Shown here: positions 9,197 to 17,657 of the stretch, piece by piece
Layout: each line of letters opens with the position of its first letter
Position numbering within the stretch: position 1 is the first letter of the stretch
Source of the DNA: an uncultured Bacteroidales bacterium
GTDB lineage: Bacteria; Bacteroidota; Bacteroidia; Bacteroidales; UBA932
Reading direction: 5' to 3'
Assembly (NCBI GenBank): GCA_934717185.1
Contig: CAKUYQ010000020.1
Location: 1-47,885, forward strand
Length of the DNA: 47,885 nucleotides
Made by a program: the position numbers and the translations under genes
Notes under the pieces: generated by a model
Databases searched by the model: none
Seen by the model: only the letters and a program-made list of their open reading frames with translations
What the model was told of the DNA's origin: nothing

Positions 9197-10666
9197 ATGA
9201 AAATTAAATATATATTCAACTTATTCCTTGCGGCTGCTCTTACGCTTGTAACATTCTCTTGCGAAGACTTCTTGGATAAGGAACCTACAAATCAAGGAGA
9301 TTCAGAGAACGCAATACAATCGTTAAGAGACGCAGAGGTGGCGATGAACGGTATAATTCGCAAAATGACAAGTTCATCATATTATGGAAGAAATTTCATC
9401 CTTTACGGAGATGTTAAAGGTGGCGACTTGGGAATTGCTTCACAGGGAAGAGGCTATGATGGATTATACACTTTCAATCATGAAGCATCAAGCGGTAGCT
9501 ATTCCGGATATTGGTCACAGATGTACCACTGTTTAGTACAGGTAAATAATCTGTTATCAAATATTGAAAGAATTGGTGAAAGCTCTTACAACCAGATAAA
9601 AGGCGAGGCGCTTACGGCTCGTGCCTGTATACATTTTGATTTGGTTCGTCTGTATGGACAGCCTTACTCTATGAACAAATCTGCTTACGGTGTTCCAATT
9701 GTTACCAGAACTTATGATGCAGATGAGACCATGCCTGAGAGATCTTCTGTTGAACAGGTTTATACACAGGTGCTTGCAGATCTACAAGAGGGAGCGGGGC
9801 TTATGAGTAAATCTGCTAAGAATGGCTATTTCAACTATTTTGCCAACAAAGCTATAGAGGCAAGAGTAAAACTTTATAAAGAGGACTATGATGGTGCCCT
9901 TACAGCTGCTGAAGAGGTTATTAATTCGGGTAAATACTCGTTGTATAAAAATGAGAACTGGTTTGATTCTTGGACCTCTGAGTTTGGAAAAGAATCTGTT
10001 TTGGAGTTCGCAATTTATCCCGATGAGGCAGACCTTGGCACATCGTCGCTTGGTTTTATGCTTATGAAATACAAAAAGGTTACAGGTGCATCGGGCTGGT
10101 TTATGGCGAGCGATTATTTCCTTAACAGACTTGGACAGGATAAGGATGATGTAAGATGGTCTGTAATGGAGGAGGATGAGATTGGAGAGGATAAAGGTAT
10201 TGATAGAAAGGGTTGCTGCAATAAATACAGCTTGGGCGACAAAGAAGGTACTACAACAGCTGTTAATATTAAAGTTATCAGATTATCGGAGGTTTATCTT
10301 ATAGCTGCCGAGGCTGCCCTTCTTAAATCTTCACCTGATAAAAAGAAAGCTGCTGATTATCTTCAGGAGATTCGTAAACGTTCACCAAATTTGGAGAAAG
10401 CTACAGAATCTAATATTACATTAGATATGATATTGGATGAGAGGAGCAAGGAACTATTTGCTGAAGGTCACAGATTCTTTGATATGATGCGTTGCAACAA
10501 GTCAATCACCTTCTGTGATGAGATGATTGAACCTGCTGTTACAATACAGCATAGAGCTAAGACAATCGATAGAACTTTCTACAGAACAATACTTCCTATA
10601 TCTCTCGATGAGATTAATGCTAATCCTGCAATTGAGGCTCAGCAGAATCCCGGATATACAAAGTAG
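9197..10666 (+). CDS. RagB/SusD-family nutrient-binding lipoprotein
   Basis: Surface lipoprotein that closes over its SusC barrel and helps capture ligand. The signal peptide ends in a lipobox with C22 (LVTFSCEDFLDKEP), the classic SusD mature start. The 489-residue body has the SusD N-terminal domain and the C-terminal region with RLSEVYLIAAEAAL, LDMILDERSKELFAEGHRFFDMMR and the terminal NPAIEAQQNPGY, all strong family signatures. It is co-transcribed with the SusC gene and ends at a hairpin terminator. Confidence 0.95.
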   Translation: MKIKYIFNLFLAAALTLVTFSCEDFLDKEPTNQGDSENAIQSLRDAEVAMNGIIRKMTSSSYYGRNFILYGDVKGGDLGIASQGRGYDGLYTFNHEASSGSYSGYWSQMYHCLVQVNNLLSNIERIGESSYNQIKGEALTARACIHFDLVRLYGQPYSMNKSAYGVPIVTRTYDADETMPERSSVEQVYTQVLADLQEGAGLMSKSAKNGYFNYFANKAIEARVKLYKEDYDGALTAAEEVINSGKYSLYKNENWFDSWTSEFGKESVLEFAIYPDEADLGTSSLGFMLMKYKKVTGASGWFMASDYFLNRLGQDKDDVRWSVMEEDEIGEDKGIDRKGCCNKYSLGDKEGTTTAVNIKVIRLSEVYLIAAEAALLKSSPDKKKAADYLQEIRKRSPNLEKATESNITLDMILDERSKELFAEGHRFFDMMRCNKSITFCDEMIEPAVTIQHRAKTIDRTFYRTILPISLDEINANPAIEAQQNPGYTK

Positions 10667-10703
10667 GTCTGATTTAAGATAGATAGATCCTATTACAATA
10701 GTA

Positions 10704-10737
10704 AGGGGCGTCCGTTCATAAGGGCGCCTCTTTCTTG
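10704..10737 (+). terminator. terminator after susCD
   Basis: AGGGGCG (10704-10710) pairs with CGCCTCT (10725-10731, one G-U), followed by TTCTTGTT. It lies 37 bp past the SusD stop. Confidence 0.75.
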
Positions 10738-10772
10738 TTGTCTTGGTGTGAGCTTCTCTTTGTTCTGTTTGT

Positions 10773-10860
10773 AGTGGTATTGGCGTTGGTATTAGCGTTG
10801 GCGTTGGCCTTAACTTAGTTTATAGTTTATAGAGAGTATAGAGAGTGTAGAGAGTATAGG
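10773..10860. repeat. composite GCYAAM repeat, copy R3
   Basis: GGCGTTGG and TTAGCGTTGGCGTTGG words are followed by TATAGTTTATAG and four spaced TAGAGAG words. It lies in the 309-bp gap between susD and sdhC, which otherwise holds only two terminators. An inverted right arm is not obvious in this copy. Confidence 0.65.
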
Positions 10861-10911
10861 GCTTCCCGATAAATTAGTTTGCAGTTTTTGTATTGAAGGG
10901 GGAATGAGGAT

Positions 10912-10945
10912 AAAAAAAAGAGAGCGGCTGTAGAAAGCCACCCTC
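10912..10945 (-). terminator. terminator after sdhC/frdC (minus strand)
   Basis: On the minus strand GAGGGTGGCT pairs with AGCCGCTCTC (10 bp, two G-U pairs), followed by a run of eight T (10912-10919). It is 30 bp past the stop, so no sdhA or sdhB is expected on this transcript. Confidence 0.85.
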
Positions 10946-10975
10946 TGTACCGATTGTATCTTATTAAAACTTATC

Positions 10976-11659
10976 TTATAGACTTAGAAAAAATGAGTTT
11001 ATAGGGTCATTACCTACAATGTGTGCATTGATTGCAACAGCTGCAAATGCAAGGAACAAAACTGTAGAAATAATTATGCCTATTACTTTCCAGCGTTTCA
11101 TCCAAATTTTGTTGTTTAATCCAAGAGTCTGGAAAGCAGACCAGAAACCGTGGTTAATATGGAACCAAACGGCAGCAAACCAAATGATATAAACAATTAC
11201 CATCCAAAGAGGCTGGAATGTTTTGTAAAGAAGCATCGGGCCATTTTCTGCCTCACCGCCAATAAATTCCGGTAACTGCATTTTTGCCCAGAAGTGAGTT
11301 AAATGGAAAATAAGGAATCCAAGTACAATTATACCAAGCACCAACATGTTTTTTGCTGCCCAGTCATCTGTTTTAGCCTTGTTTGATACGGCATATCTTT
11401 CTGTTCCACGAGCTCTGTAGTTCATTAAATTAAGAACAAAAGCATAAACGATGTGGATGATAAAACCGAATGCCAATACAGGAACCATAACTGTAACAAT
11501 AGGCAGAGCCATAAAATCACAACCTGCATCAAAAGCCTCCGGGCTAATTAGCGAGAGGCAGTTTACAAATGCATGGATAAATAAAAATAGAACCAAAAAC
11601 AAGCCGCTAATGCTCATTATCAGCTTCTTCCCAATGGAAGATGTAAAGATATTTGCCAT
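10976..11659 (-). CDS. succinate dehydrogenase/fumarate reductase cytochrome b subunit
   Basis: Membrane anchor that binds haem b and passes electrons between menaquinone and the flavoprotein/iron-sulfur subunits. The 227 residues begin MANIFTSSIGKKLIMSISGL, typical of the Bacteroidetes-type FrdC/SdhC, with five hydrophobic helices and candidate haem ligands in FLFIHAFVN, IFHLTHFW and WFHINHGFW. In Bacteroides the genes for the catalytic subunits directly follow. Here a terminator follows the stop and the next gene downstream is susD on the other strand, so this copy stands alone. Either the catalytic genes lie elsewhere or the operon was broken by rearrangement. Confidence 0.9.
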   Translation of the reverse strand: MANIFTSSIGKKLIMSISGLFLVLFLFIHAFVNCLSLISPEAFDAGCDFMALPIVTVMVPVLAFGFIIHIVYAFVLNLMNYRARGTERYAVSNKAKTDDWAAKNMLVLGIIVLGFLIFHLTHFWAKMQLPEFIGGEAENGPMLLYKTFQPLWMVIVYIIWFAAVWFHINHGFWSAFQTLGLNNKIWMKRWKVIGIIISTVLFLAFAAVAINAHIVGNDPINSFFLSL

Positions 11660-11701
11660 ATCGAAAATTTTATTTTTTTGTTAAATTCAAGCTTTGAGTT
11701 A

Positions 11702-11709
11702 CAAAGATA
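11702..11709 (-). promoter_or_regulatory. -7 promoter element for sdhC/frdC
   Basis: TATCTTTG on the minus strand matches TAnnTTTG, about 43 bp before the start codon. It sits back to back with the pyrH promoter. Confidence 0.55.
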
Positions 11710-11718
11710 AACTCTTAG

Positions 11719-11749
11719 TTGTAATTTTCATAATATTTGGCTACTTTTG
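11719..11749 (+). promoter_or_regulatory. promoter for pyrH-frr
   Basis: TTG (11719-11721), a 20-nt spacer and TACTTTTG (11742-11749) match the Bacteroidetes sigma-ABfr promoter. Transcription would start near 11756, which rules out the in-frame TTG at 11737 as start codon. Confidence 0.7.
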
Positions 11750-11799
11750 TTTGCAGATTGTCCATGTGTAGGAGACAATCTCTAACAATGAAATCTATT

Positions 11800-12522
11800 A
11801 TGAATACATATGTTAAATACCGTAAGGTGTTATTAAAACTTAGCGGAGAAAGCCTTGGCGGTGAGAGTGGAACAGGTTTGTCTCCCGATATGATGAAACA
11901 GTATGCATCTGAGATAGCACAGGTTGCTGCCTGTGGTGTTAAGGTTGCCATAGTTATAGGTGGAGGCAATATCTTTAGAGGCGTCTCCGGCGTTGGAAAG
12001 GGATTTAGCCGGGTGAAAGGTGACCAGATGGGGATGTTGGCAACAGTAATAAACAGTTTAGGTCTTCAGATGTTCCTGCAAAGCGAAGGGGTGGAGGCGG
12101 AGGTTTTTACATCTGTTCCAATGGAACCGATGGCAAGATATTATGCTGCCGAGAAAGCCGAGGAGCTTATGGGAAGAGGTGGTGTTGCCATAATTGCGGG
12201 CGGAACCGGGAATCCGTACTTTACCACAGATTCGGCTTCTGCTCTGCGTGCATGCGAGATTGGAGCGGATGCTCTGCTCAAGGGAACGAGGGTAGATGGT
12301 GTCTATACGGCAGACCCGGAAAAAGACCCGTCTGCAAAACGCTACGAAACCCTTACATTTGAAAAGGCTCTTGCAGATAATTTAAGAGTAATGGATCAGA
12401 CAGCTTTTGCAATGTGCAGAGAGAACGATATGCCCATTGTGGTGTTCGATATGAACAGGCGGGGCAATCTGCTTAAACTTGTAAAAGGTGAAAATATAGG
12501 GACGGTATTGTCAAACGAATAA
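11800..12522 (+). CDS. pyrH: UMP kinase
   Basis: Cytoplasmic amino-acid-kinase-fold enzyme that phosphorylates UMP to UDP in pyrimidine nucleotide synthesis. Seen are the nucleotide-binding KLSGESLGG, the glycine-rich IGGGNIFRG, TDSASALRACEIGADALLKGT and VDGVYTADP. From the ATG at 11800 the protein is 240 residues, the usual length; the ATG at 11788 is a possible alternative. frr follows after 17 bp, a widespread pairing in bacteria. The promoter at 11719-11749 drives both. Confidence 0.96.
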   Translation: MNTYVKYRKVLLKLSGESLGGESGTGLSPDMMKQYASEIAQVAACGVKVAIVIGGGNIFRGVSGVGKGFSRVKGDQMGMLATVINSLGLQMFLQSEGVEAEVFTSVPMEPMARYYAAEKAEELMGRGGVAIIAGGTGNPYFTTDSASALRACEIGADALLKGTRVDGVYTADPEKDPSAKRYETLTFEKALADNLRVMDQTAFAMCRENDMPIVVFDMNRRGNLLKLVKGENIGTVLSNE

Positions 12523-12539
12523 ACCAAACAGATAACAAT

Positions 12540-13106
12540 ATGGATATTGAAGTTTCAAAAAGTTGCATTGCAAAGGCTAAAGAGAAGATGAATAATGCCA
12601 TTGCTTTCTTGGAAGAGGACCTAAAGAGCTTTAGAGCAGGAAAGGCAAATCCTGCCATCTTTAATACCGTGATGGTGGACTACTACGGTGCCCCAACCCC
12701 AATCCCACAGGTCTCTTCGGTTACTACGCCCGATGCCAAGACAATGCTTATACAGCCATGGGAGAAAAAGCTTATTCAGGCAATAGAAAAAGCTATTATA
12801 GATGCAAATCTTGGATTTACTCCAATTAATAATGGCGAGCAGATAAGAATTAATATACCTCCATTGACAGAGGAGAGAAGAAAAGATCTTTGCAAGCAGG
12901 CAAAGGCTGCCGGCGAAACTGCAAAGATGAGCATAAGAACTGCAAGACGAGAGGTTGTGGATGCCCATAAGAAATTCCAGAAAGAGGGATTGCCCGAGGA
13001 TGTATGTAAAGATGCAGAGGCTGTAATACAAAAAGAGACAGATACCTTTAATAAAAAGGTAGACGAGATAATAGCCGCTAAAGAGAAAGAGATAATGACT
13101 GTGTAA
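12540..13106 (+). CDS. frr: ribosome recycling factor
   Basis: Cytoplasmic translation factor that, with EF-G, splits post-termination ribosomes. The 188-residue length is normal and the sequence carries the family signatures: LRAGKANP-like SFRAGKANPAIF, VDYYGAPTPIPQVSSV, IQPWEK, INNGEQIRINIPPLTEERRK and the long C-terminal helix. It is the second gene of the pyrH-frr operon and is followed by a hairpin. Confidence 0.97.
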   Translation: MDIEVSKSCIAKAKEKMNNAIAFLEEDLKSFRAGKANPAIFNTVMVDYYGAPTPIPQVSSVTTPDAKTMLIQPWEKKLIQAIEKAIIDANLGFTPINNGEQIRINIPPLTEERRKDLCKQAKAAGETAKMSIRTARREVVDAHKKFQKEGLPEDVCKDAEAVIQKETDTFNKKVDEIIAAKEKEIMTV

Positions 13107-13136
13107 AGATTAGTGAATTAATATATTATTAATCGG

Positions 13137-13179
13137 CAAGGCGCAAGTGACGATAATCAACAGCTTTGCTTGCGCCTTG
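13137..13179 (+). terminator. hairpin after frr
   Basis: CAAGGCGCAAG (13137-13147) pairs perfectly with CTTGCGCCTTG (13169-13179) across a 21-nt loop. No T run follows, so termination is likely but not certain. Nothing else was seen in 13180-13349. Confidence 0.5.
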
Positions 13180-13349
13180 TCAAATCTTAAACAGTTGTTC
13201 TTGATTTTTTTGTAACATTTTTAAAGAAATGTTAAGTTTTATATCATGTACTTGTGATATTTGGAGTAATTTTTTGTGGAATTAGCATATTTGCATCAAC
13301 ATACTGTTGGAGGCTAAAAGCTTTTTTTGGGAGATTAAGCAAAATTTTA

Positions 13350-13380
13350 TTGGAAATATTGCAAATTGTGTTTACTTTTG
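13350..13380 (+). promoter_or_regulatory. promoter of the phase-variable lipoprotein locus
   Basis: TTG (13350-13352), a 20-nt spacer and TACTTTTG (13373-13380) match the Bacteroidetes promoter. The predicted leader is about 165 nt. The promoter lies outside the invertible segment, so it stays fixed while the coding body can change. Confidence 0.75.
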
Positions 13381-13552
13381 TGAAAATAAACACATAGTAT
13401 GAGGAGGAGTTGGCGTTGGGAGGTTAGCGTGTTATGTTTTTATTGATGTTTGTGTGCTTTTATCAAAGAGGGTAAAAGTGTGCTTTTTAGCCTGTTAGGC
13501 TGTGCTTTGGAAAACCTTTAATAATTTTATTATAAACTAATCTTAAAGATTA

Positions 13553-16264
13553 ATGAAAACAAAGTTTCAAATCAAACAAATTTTGATGAGTACTATGGCT
13601 ATTGTCATGGCACTCTCAACTGTCTTTTCTTGTCAGAAAGATTACGATGATGACATCAAAAATCTTGAAGATAGCATAAAGAACTTGGAGGAGACAGTAA
13701 AGAATCTGACTTATGTTAAGTCGATTACGATGAGTGATAAGGGTGTCCTTACAATCACTCCATCGACCGGTTCTGCTATTTCTTACGATGCAAGAGATTA
13801 TGTAAAATATAGCATCGAGGTTAAGAATGGCAATGAGATCTATGTAAACGGAGAGAAAGTTGGTACTATCACTGTTGACGTGGCAGATCCTACTCTTTCT
13901 GTAGTTAACAACGAGCTTTTGGTTAACGGCAAGAGCCAGAATCCAAAAATTATGCTACCAGAGGCAGCAGCTGCTACTTCATGCGTATCTATCATCAAAG
14001 ATAAAGATGGCAAGATTGTAAGCGTTACTCTTAAGGATGGCGAGAACGAGTATGTAATCAGCACTTCAAGCGCACTTACAAGCTTGGTGTTCATTCCTGA
14101 GACTATAAGCGGTTATTTTAGTCAGTTTGAAAATCAGGTTGCGATAGATTTCTTCTATGCAAAGAAAGCTGATTATGCTAAGAAATTTGATAAAAACTAT
14201 TACAACTTGGATGAGTCAAGAGCTAATGTTTGGGGTTACATTCTTCCTAAATATAGGGTAAATCCTTCAAATGTTGATATTACAAAGGTTGATTGGAGCA
14301 TGGCTACAAGACTTGTTGAGTTTAAATCTGCTAATGGCGATCTTAACGTTTTTGAGGTAAAAAATGTTGAAAAGTATGGCAATTGCGCTATAGCTACAAA
14401 GGCTGTTTTGGCAGACGAGAAGGCTTTGGCAGATGCTTTTGATAATACTCCAGATGCAAACTGGATAACTATTGCTCTTCGTGGTACTACCAAGAATAAT
14501 GATGGTGATCCTGTAGAGGTTTATTCAGATGCAGCTGCTCTTGTTGAGTATGAGCATGTGGTTGAGTTGGCAGACAAAGTTAAAACCGTTAATGCAGCAG
14601 ATGGCAAATTGATTAACCCTGCAGAGATCTACACTACAGATGTAGAGTCTCTTAAAGATGATGCTGTAGAGGCTGACCATAAAGTTGCTTACGATGCAAA
14701 AGATGTAGATCTAATGACTTACGTTTTGGCAGTTGTACAGGAGCGTGCTACTACTAAAGCATTGTCTGATTTCAACTATGACGATTTTGACTACAAATTT
14801 GAGACTGTAAGCTATATTGGTTCAGATGGTGTTACAGATCAGTCTTACTTTGTTAAGTTGGATGGTAGCAAATTTACCCCTTGTCAGGGTACTGCCGGCA
14901 TCAACAGAAAACCTATCTTCTACGCTCAGGTATATGACAAGACATCAGGCAACATCCTTGCTGAGGGTTATATCAAATTCCAGATTGAGAAAGAGGTAGC
15001 TCCGGTTGAGCAGCCTAAGCACGAAATTGATGATATAGCAGTTAAGACATTCAACTATAACGAGATGTTTGATGGTACCACAACTTATGAGACAAACTAC
15101 TCAGATGTTGCTGGTTATACTTGGAAACAGATGAATGATCTTTACAATAAGCTTGGTTTGGATCATAATACATTCAAGACTGTTTATACAGGCGCTACTG
15201 TAGAGACTGTTATAAACGGTGACAATACCAAGTATGGTAAAGCTGCTAAGTTCGTTTATGACTTTGAGAATGTAAACGTTGATACTTATGCAATGAGTTT
15301 GAAAGTTACTCCTTACTCTAAGTTTGGTGAGAATACAGCTGTAACAACAATTACACCTTCAGACAAGACCAAACCTATTTTGGTTATCAAGTGGAAATGG
15401 AATGTTGTTAAACCTACTCTTGCTTTGGATGTAGTTGAGGGTTACCGTTACAACGGAAGCACTACAACTGCTGCTACTAAGGGTATGAATACTACTACAG
15501 GATATCAGATGCAGATGTACTTTGGTGAGGCATATAACTATGCTCCGGCATTGAACAAGATATTCGGTAATGCTGAGGCTAAGAAAGTTAACGGTTCTAC
15601 ATTCGACTTAGTTCTTGCTAAGGATTATGCAGATAAGAAGATTACTATGGCCGGTACAGCTTACGGTGATGCTGAGACAGGTGTAACCGGTAAGGCTACT
15701 TTGGCAGAGCTCTTTGGTACAACTACAGGTGAGGGTATTCTTCTTGGCCTTGGCGATAAGCTTACAGAGGCTCAGAGAAGCTACGACTTGAATTTCATTG
15801 TACACTATATCAATGGTGAGGATGATGAATTGACAAGAACAGTTGTATTCATTAACCCTATTGAGATCAAACAGGTTAAGGATAATGAGCTTGTTGATCT
15901 TGTAAACGGTAATGCAGATGAGAAAGACTTTGCTGTTAACTACGATGTTTACTTCAATGGTAAATTGATGGTTAAAGGTGGTGTTGCTCAGGATGGTACT
16001 GATAACACAATCAAAGCTGCTGACTTCGTTGATGTTACAGCTGCTGACTATGGCGCATTCTTTGAGCTTGTAAATGCAGATCCTGTAACTTACAGAGATG
16101 TAACAAAGGTTAGCACAGAGGCTAAAGACGGTAAATTCCAGTGGGAGAACGCAGGTACAAAACTTCAGTCTGCTGTAGTAGCTGCTTATGTTACTTACAC
16201 ATTCAAGACTTCATTCTCTGAGGCTTCAATTGTTAAGTCTAACATTACAGTTAAACCTGAATAG
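13553..16264 (+). CDS. phase-variable surface lipoprotein (expressed copy)
   Basis: Large lipoprotein of 903 residues with a signal peptide and lipobox at C27 (STVFSC). The mature start CQKDYDDDIK is acidic, like the Bacteroidetes lipoprotein export signal that sends proteins to the cell surface. A short coiled coil (about 32-55) precedes a conserved region (about 56-180: YVKSITMSDKGVLTITP, EVKNGNEIYVNGEKVG, VNNELLVNGKSQNP) reminiscent of DUF4988/PL29 N-terminal regions, then a long variable part with no domain I recognise. Residues 25-36 are encoded by a 34-bp sequence that recurs inverted at 21517-21550 at the head of a silent homologue. The conserved region is close to the silent copy even at DNA level, while the later parts diverge. 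Function unknown; adhesin, carbohydrate-binding or immune-evasion roles are possible. Confidence 0.88.
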   Translation: MKTKFQIKQILMSTMAIVMALSTVFSCQKDYDDDIKNLEDSIKNLEETVKNLTYVKSITMSDKGVLTITPSTGSAISYDARDYVKYSIEVKNGNEIYVNGEKVGTITVDVADPTLSVVNNELLVNGKSQNPKIMLPEAAAATSCVSIIKDKDGKIVSVTLKDGENEYVISTSSALTSLVFIPETISGYFSQFENQVAIDFFYAKKADYAKKFDKNYYNLDESRANVWGYILPKYRVNPSNVDITKVDWSMATRLVEFKSANGDLNVFEVKNVEKYGNCAIATKAVLADEKALADAFDNTPDANWITIALRGTTKNNDGDPVEVYSDAAALVEYEHVVELADKVKTVNAADGKLINPAEIYTTDVESLKDDAVEADHKVAYDAKDVDLMTYVLAVVQERATTKALSDFNYDDFDYKFETVSYIGSDGVTDQSYFVKLDGSKFTPCQGTAGINRKPIFYAQVYDKTSGNILAEGYIKFQIEKEVAPVEQPKHEIDDIAVKTFNYNEMFDGTTTYETNYSDVAGYTWKQMNDLYNKLGLDHNTFKTVYTGATVETVINGDNTKYGKAAKFVYDFENVNVDTYAMSLKVTPYSKFGENTAVTTITPSDKTKPILVIKWKWNVVKPTLALDVVEGYRYNGSTTTAATKGMNTTTGYQMQMYFGEAYNYAPALNKIFGNAEAKKVNGSTFDLVLAKDYADKKITMAGTAYGDAETGVTGKATLAELFGTTTGEGILLGLGDKLTEAQRSYDLNFIVHYINGEDDELTRTVVFINPIEIKQVKDNELVDLVNGNADEKDFAVNYDVYFNGKLMVKGGVAQDGTDNTIKAADFVDVTAADYGAFFELVNADPVTYRDVTKVSTEAKDGKFQWENAGTKLQSAVVAAYVTYTFKTSFSEASIVKSNITVKPE
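13627..13660 (+). repeat. left inversion site (34-bp inverted repeat)
   Basis: These 34 bp are identical to the reverse complement of 21517-21550. They encode the last signal-peptide residues, the lipobox Cys and the acidic tract SCQKDYDDDIK. Sequence outside the repeat on the signal-peptide side is unrelated between the two sites, giving a sharp boundary. Confidence 0.9.
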
Positions 16265-16286
16265 TAATTAATACTATTAGATATTT

Positions 16287-16324
16287 GAGAGGACAATCCA
16301 AAAGGGTTGCCCTCTCTTTTTTTA
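16287..16324 (+). terminator. terminator after the expressed lipoprotein
   Basis: GAGAGGACAATCC (16287-16299) pairs with GGGTTGCCCTCTC (16304-16316) with one or two non-Watson-Crick positions, followed by a long T run. It would stop the strong upstream promoter from reading into the methyltransferase. Confidence 0.88.
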
Positions 16325-16368
16325 TCCCCCTTCCCTTTACCAATAACTATAAATTAAATTAATACAAA

Positions 16369-16566
16369 CACTAACGCCAACACCATTTCCACACTCTACC
16401 CTCTCTCTACTCTCTCTGCCCTCTATACATTCTTTACCCTAAAAATCGCCAACGCCAGGTTAGTTTATCTGTTTTAGCTTTTGCATTGGCTTTATCTTTC
16501 TTTACCCTCTTTCCTCTCTCTACATTCTCTACTTCAAAACGGCCAACGCTAAAGCCAAAGCTATTT
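16369..16566. repeat. composite GCYAAM repeat, copy R4
   Basis: This is the largest copy, filling most of the 377-bp gap. CTAACGCCAACACC and GCCAACGCC lie to the left, inverted TTTTAGCTTTTGCATTGGC in the middle, and GGCCAACGCTAAAGCCAAAGC at the right end. Two long pyrimidine runs made of CCCTCTCTCTAC-like words separate them. No ORF or promoter was recognised. Confidence 0.7.
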
Positions 16567-16641
16567 ACTATAAGTTGTCTTTGTCTGTTGACATTAAAAC
16601 CCCTATCTTTGAATTTTATTATTAAAAAGTTATTATAAACA

Positions 16642-17643
16642 ATGTTATTGGAGACACCTCAGAATTGGAGAGATTATGAGCTATTAGATTCCGGCAACTT
16701 TGAAAAGTTGGAACGCTTTGGAAACTATATATTGTGGAGACCGGAGCCTAAGGCTTTGTGGAATAAAACCCTGCCGGACAAAGAGTGGGAGAAACTCTCT
16801 CATACACGTTTTATTACGGGTGCCGGGTTTGGCAGATCGGGAAAGGAGGATAGCGGTACATGGAAGATGTTAAAGAGGATGCCGGAACAGTGGTATATAA
16901 GGTATAATCAACCTCAACCTGCTTTTAAGGGATTGGATTTTAAATTGCGTCTTGGACTCACCTCATTCAAGCATGTTGGCGTGTTTCCTGAACAGGCTCC
17001 AAACTGGAATTTTATCTACAGCCAAACTAAAGATTTGGTTGGTAAAATGAACACTGTTCCAAAGGTGATTAACCTTTTTGCCTATACCGGTGCTGCTTCT
17101 TTGGCGGCAAAGACAGCCGGAGCGGATACTACTCACTTGGATTCTGTGAGGCAGGTTGTTACTTGGGCTAAGGGAAATATGGAGAGCAGCGGACTTAATA
17201 ATATAAGGTGGGTTGTAGAGGATGCCTTAAAGTTTGTAAAACGCGAGGCAAAGAGGGGGAATCTGTATAATGGTATCATTTTAGATCCGCCTGCATACGG
17301 GCATGGCCCAGATGGGGAGAAGTGGAAGTTGGATGAGTTGCTTTACGAGCTTTTATGCAATGTAGGCAAAATCCTAGCCCCTAAAGATGCTTTTATGGTA
17401 CTTAATCTCTACTCTAACGGATATTCCGCCTTATTGGGTGATACTGCTGTGAGGGCCGCTTTAGGGCTTACAGGAAAGGGTAGTACTGCTTCTCTCTTTG
17501 CAAATGGTGGTGTGCAGACAGGAGAGAGAGAATTTTTGTCGGGAAGCGGAGTAAAGACTTCTTTATCGTATGGGGAATTGGTGCTCTGCGACAGTTTTGG
17601 GAAGGCGATCCCTTTAAGTGTTTATTCGAGGCTTAGAAGATAA
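16642..17643 (+). CDS. class I SAM-dependent methyltransferase (RlmI/RlmK-like)
   Basis: Predicted S-adenosylmethionine-dependent methyltransferase, cytoplasmic, 333 residues, resembling the C-terminal half of the RlmI-type 23S rRNA cytosine methyltransferases (COG1092). Motif I is VINLFAYTGAASLAAKTAGA (about 151-170), followed by the acidic THLDS, and motif IV is ILDPPAYGHGPDGEKW (about 215-230). No PUA domain is evident at the N-terminus. lgt follows after 14 bp, so the two are probably one transcript. Both lie inside the predicted invertible segment and would change strand with it; they read from their own region since a terminator precedes them. Confidence 0.82.
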   Translation: MLLETPQNWRDYELLDSGNFEKLERFGNYILWRPEPKALWNKTLPDKEWEKLSHTRFITGAGFGRSGKEDSGTWKMLKRMPEQWYIRYNQPQPAFKGLDFKLRLGLTSFKHVGVFPEQAPNWNFIYSQTKDLVGKMNTVPKVINLFAYTGAASLAAKTAGADTTHLDSVRQVVTWAKGNMESSGLNNIRWVVEDALKFVKREAKRGNLYNGIILDPPAYGHGPDGEKWKLDELLYELLCNVGKILAPKDAFMVLNLYSNGYSALLGDTAVRAALGLTGKGSTASLFANGGVQTGEREFLSGSGVKTSLSYGELVLCDSFGKAIPLSVYSRLRR

Positions 17644-17657
17644 TTGTAAATTAACGA

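Noticed and set aside
15608..15805. Antisense frames inside the lipoprotein, peptidase and receptor genes
   Set aside because: They follow the codon bias of the genes they overlap, lack start context and resemble no family.
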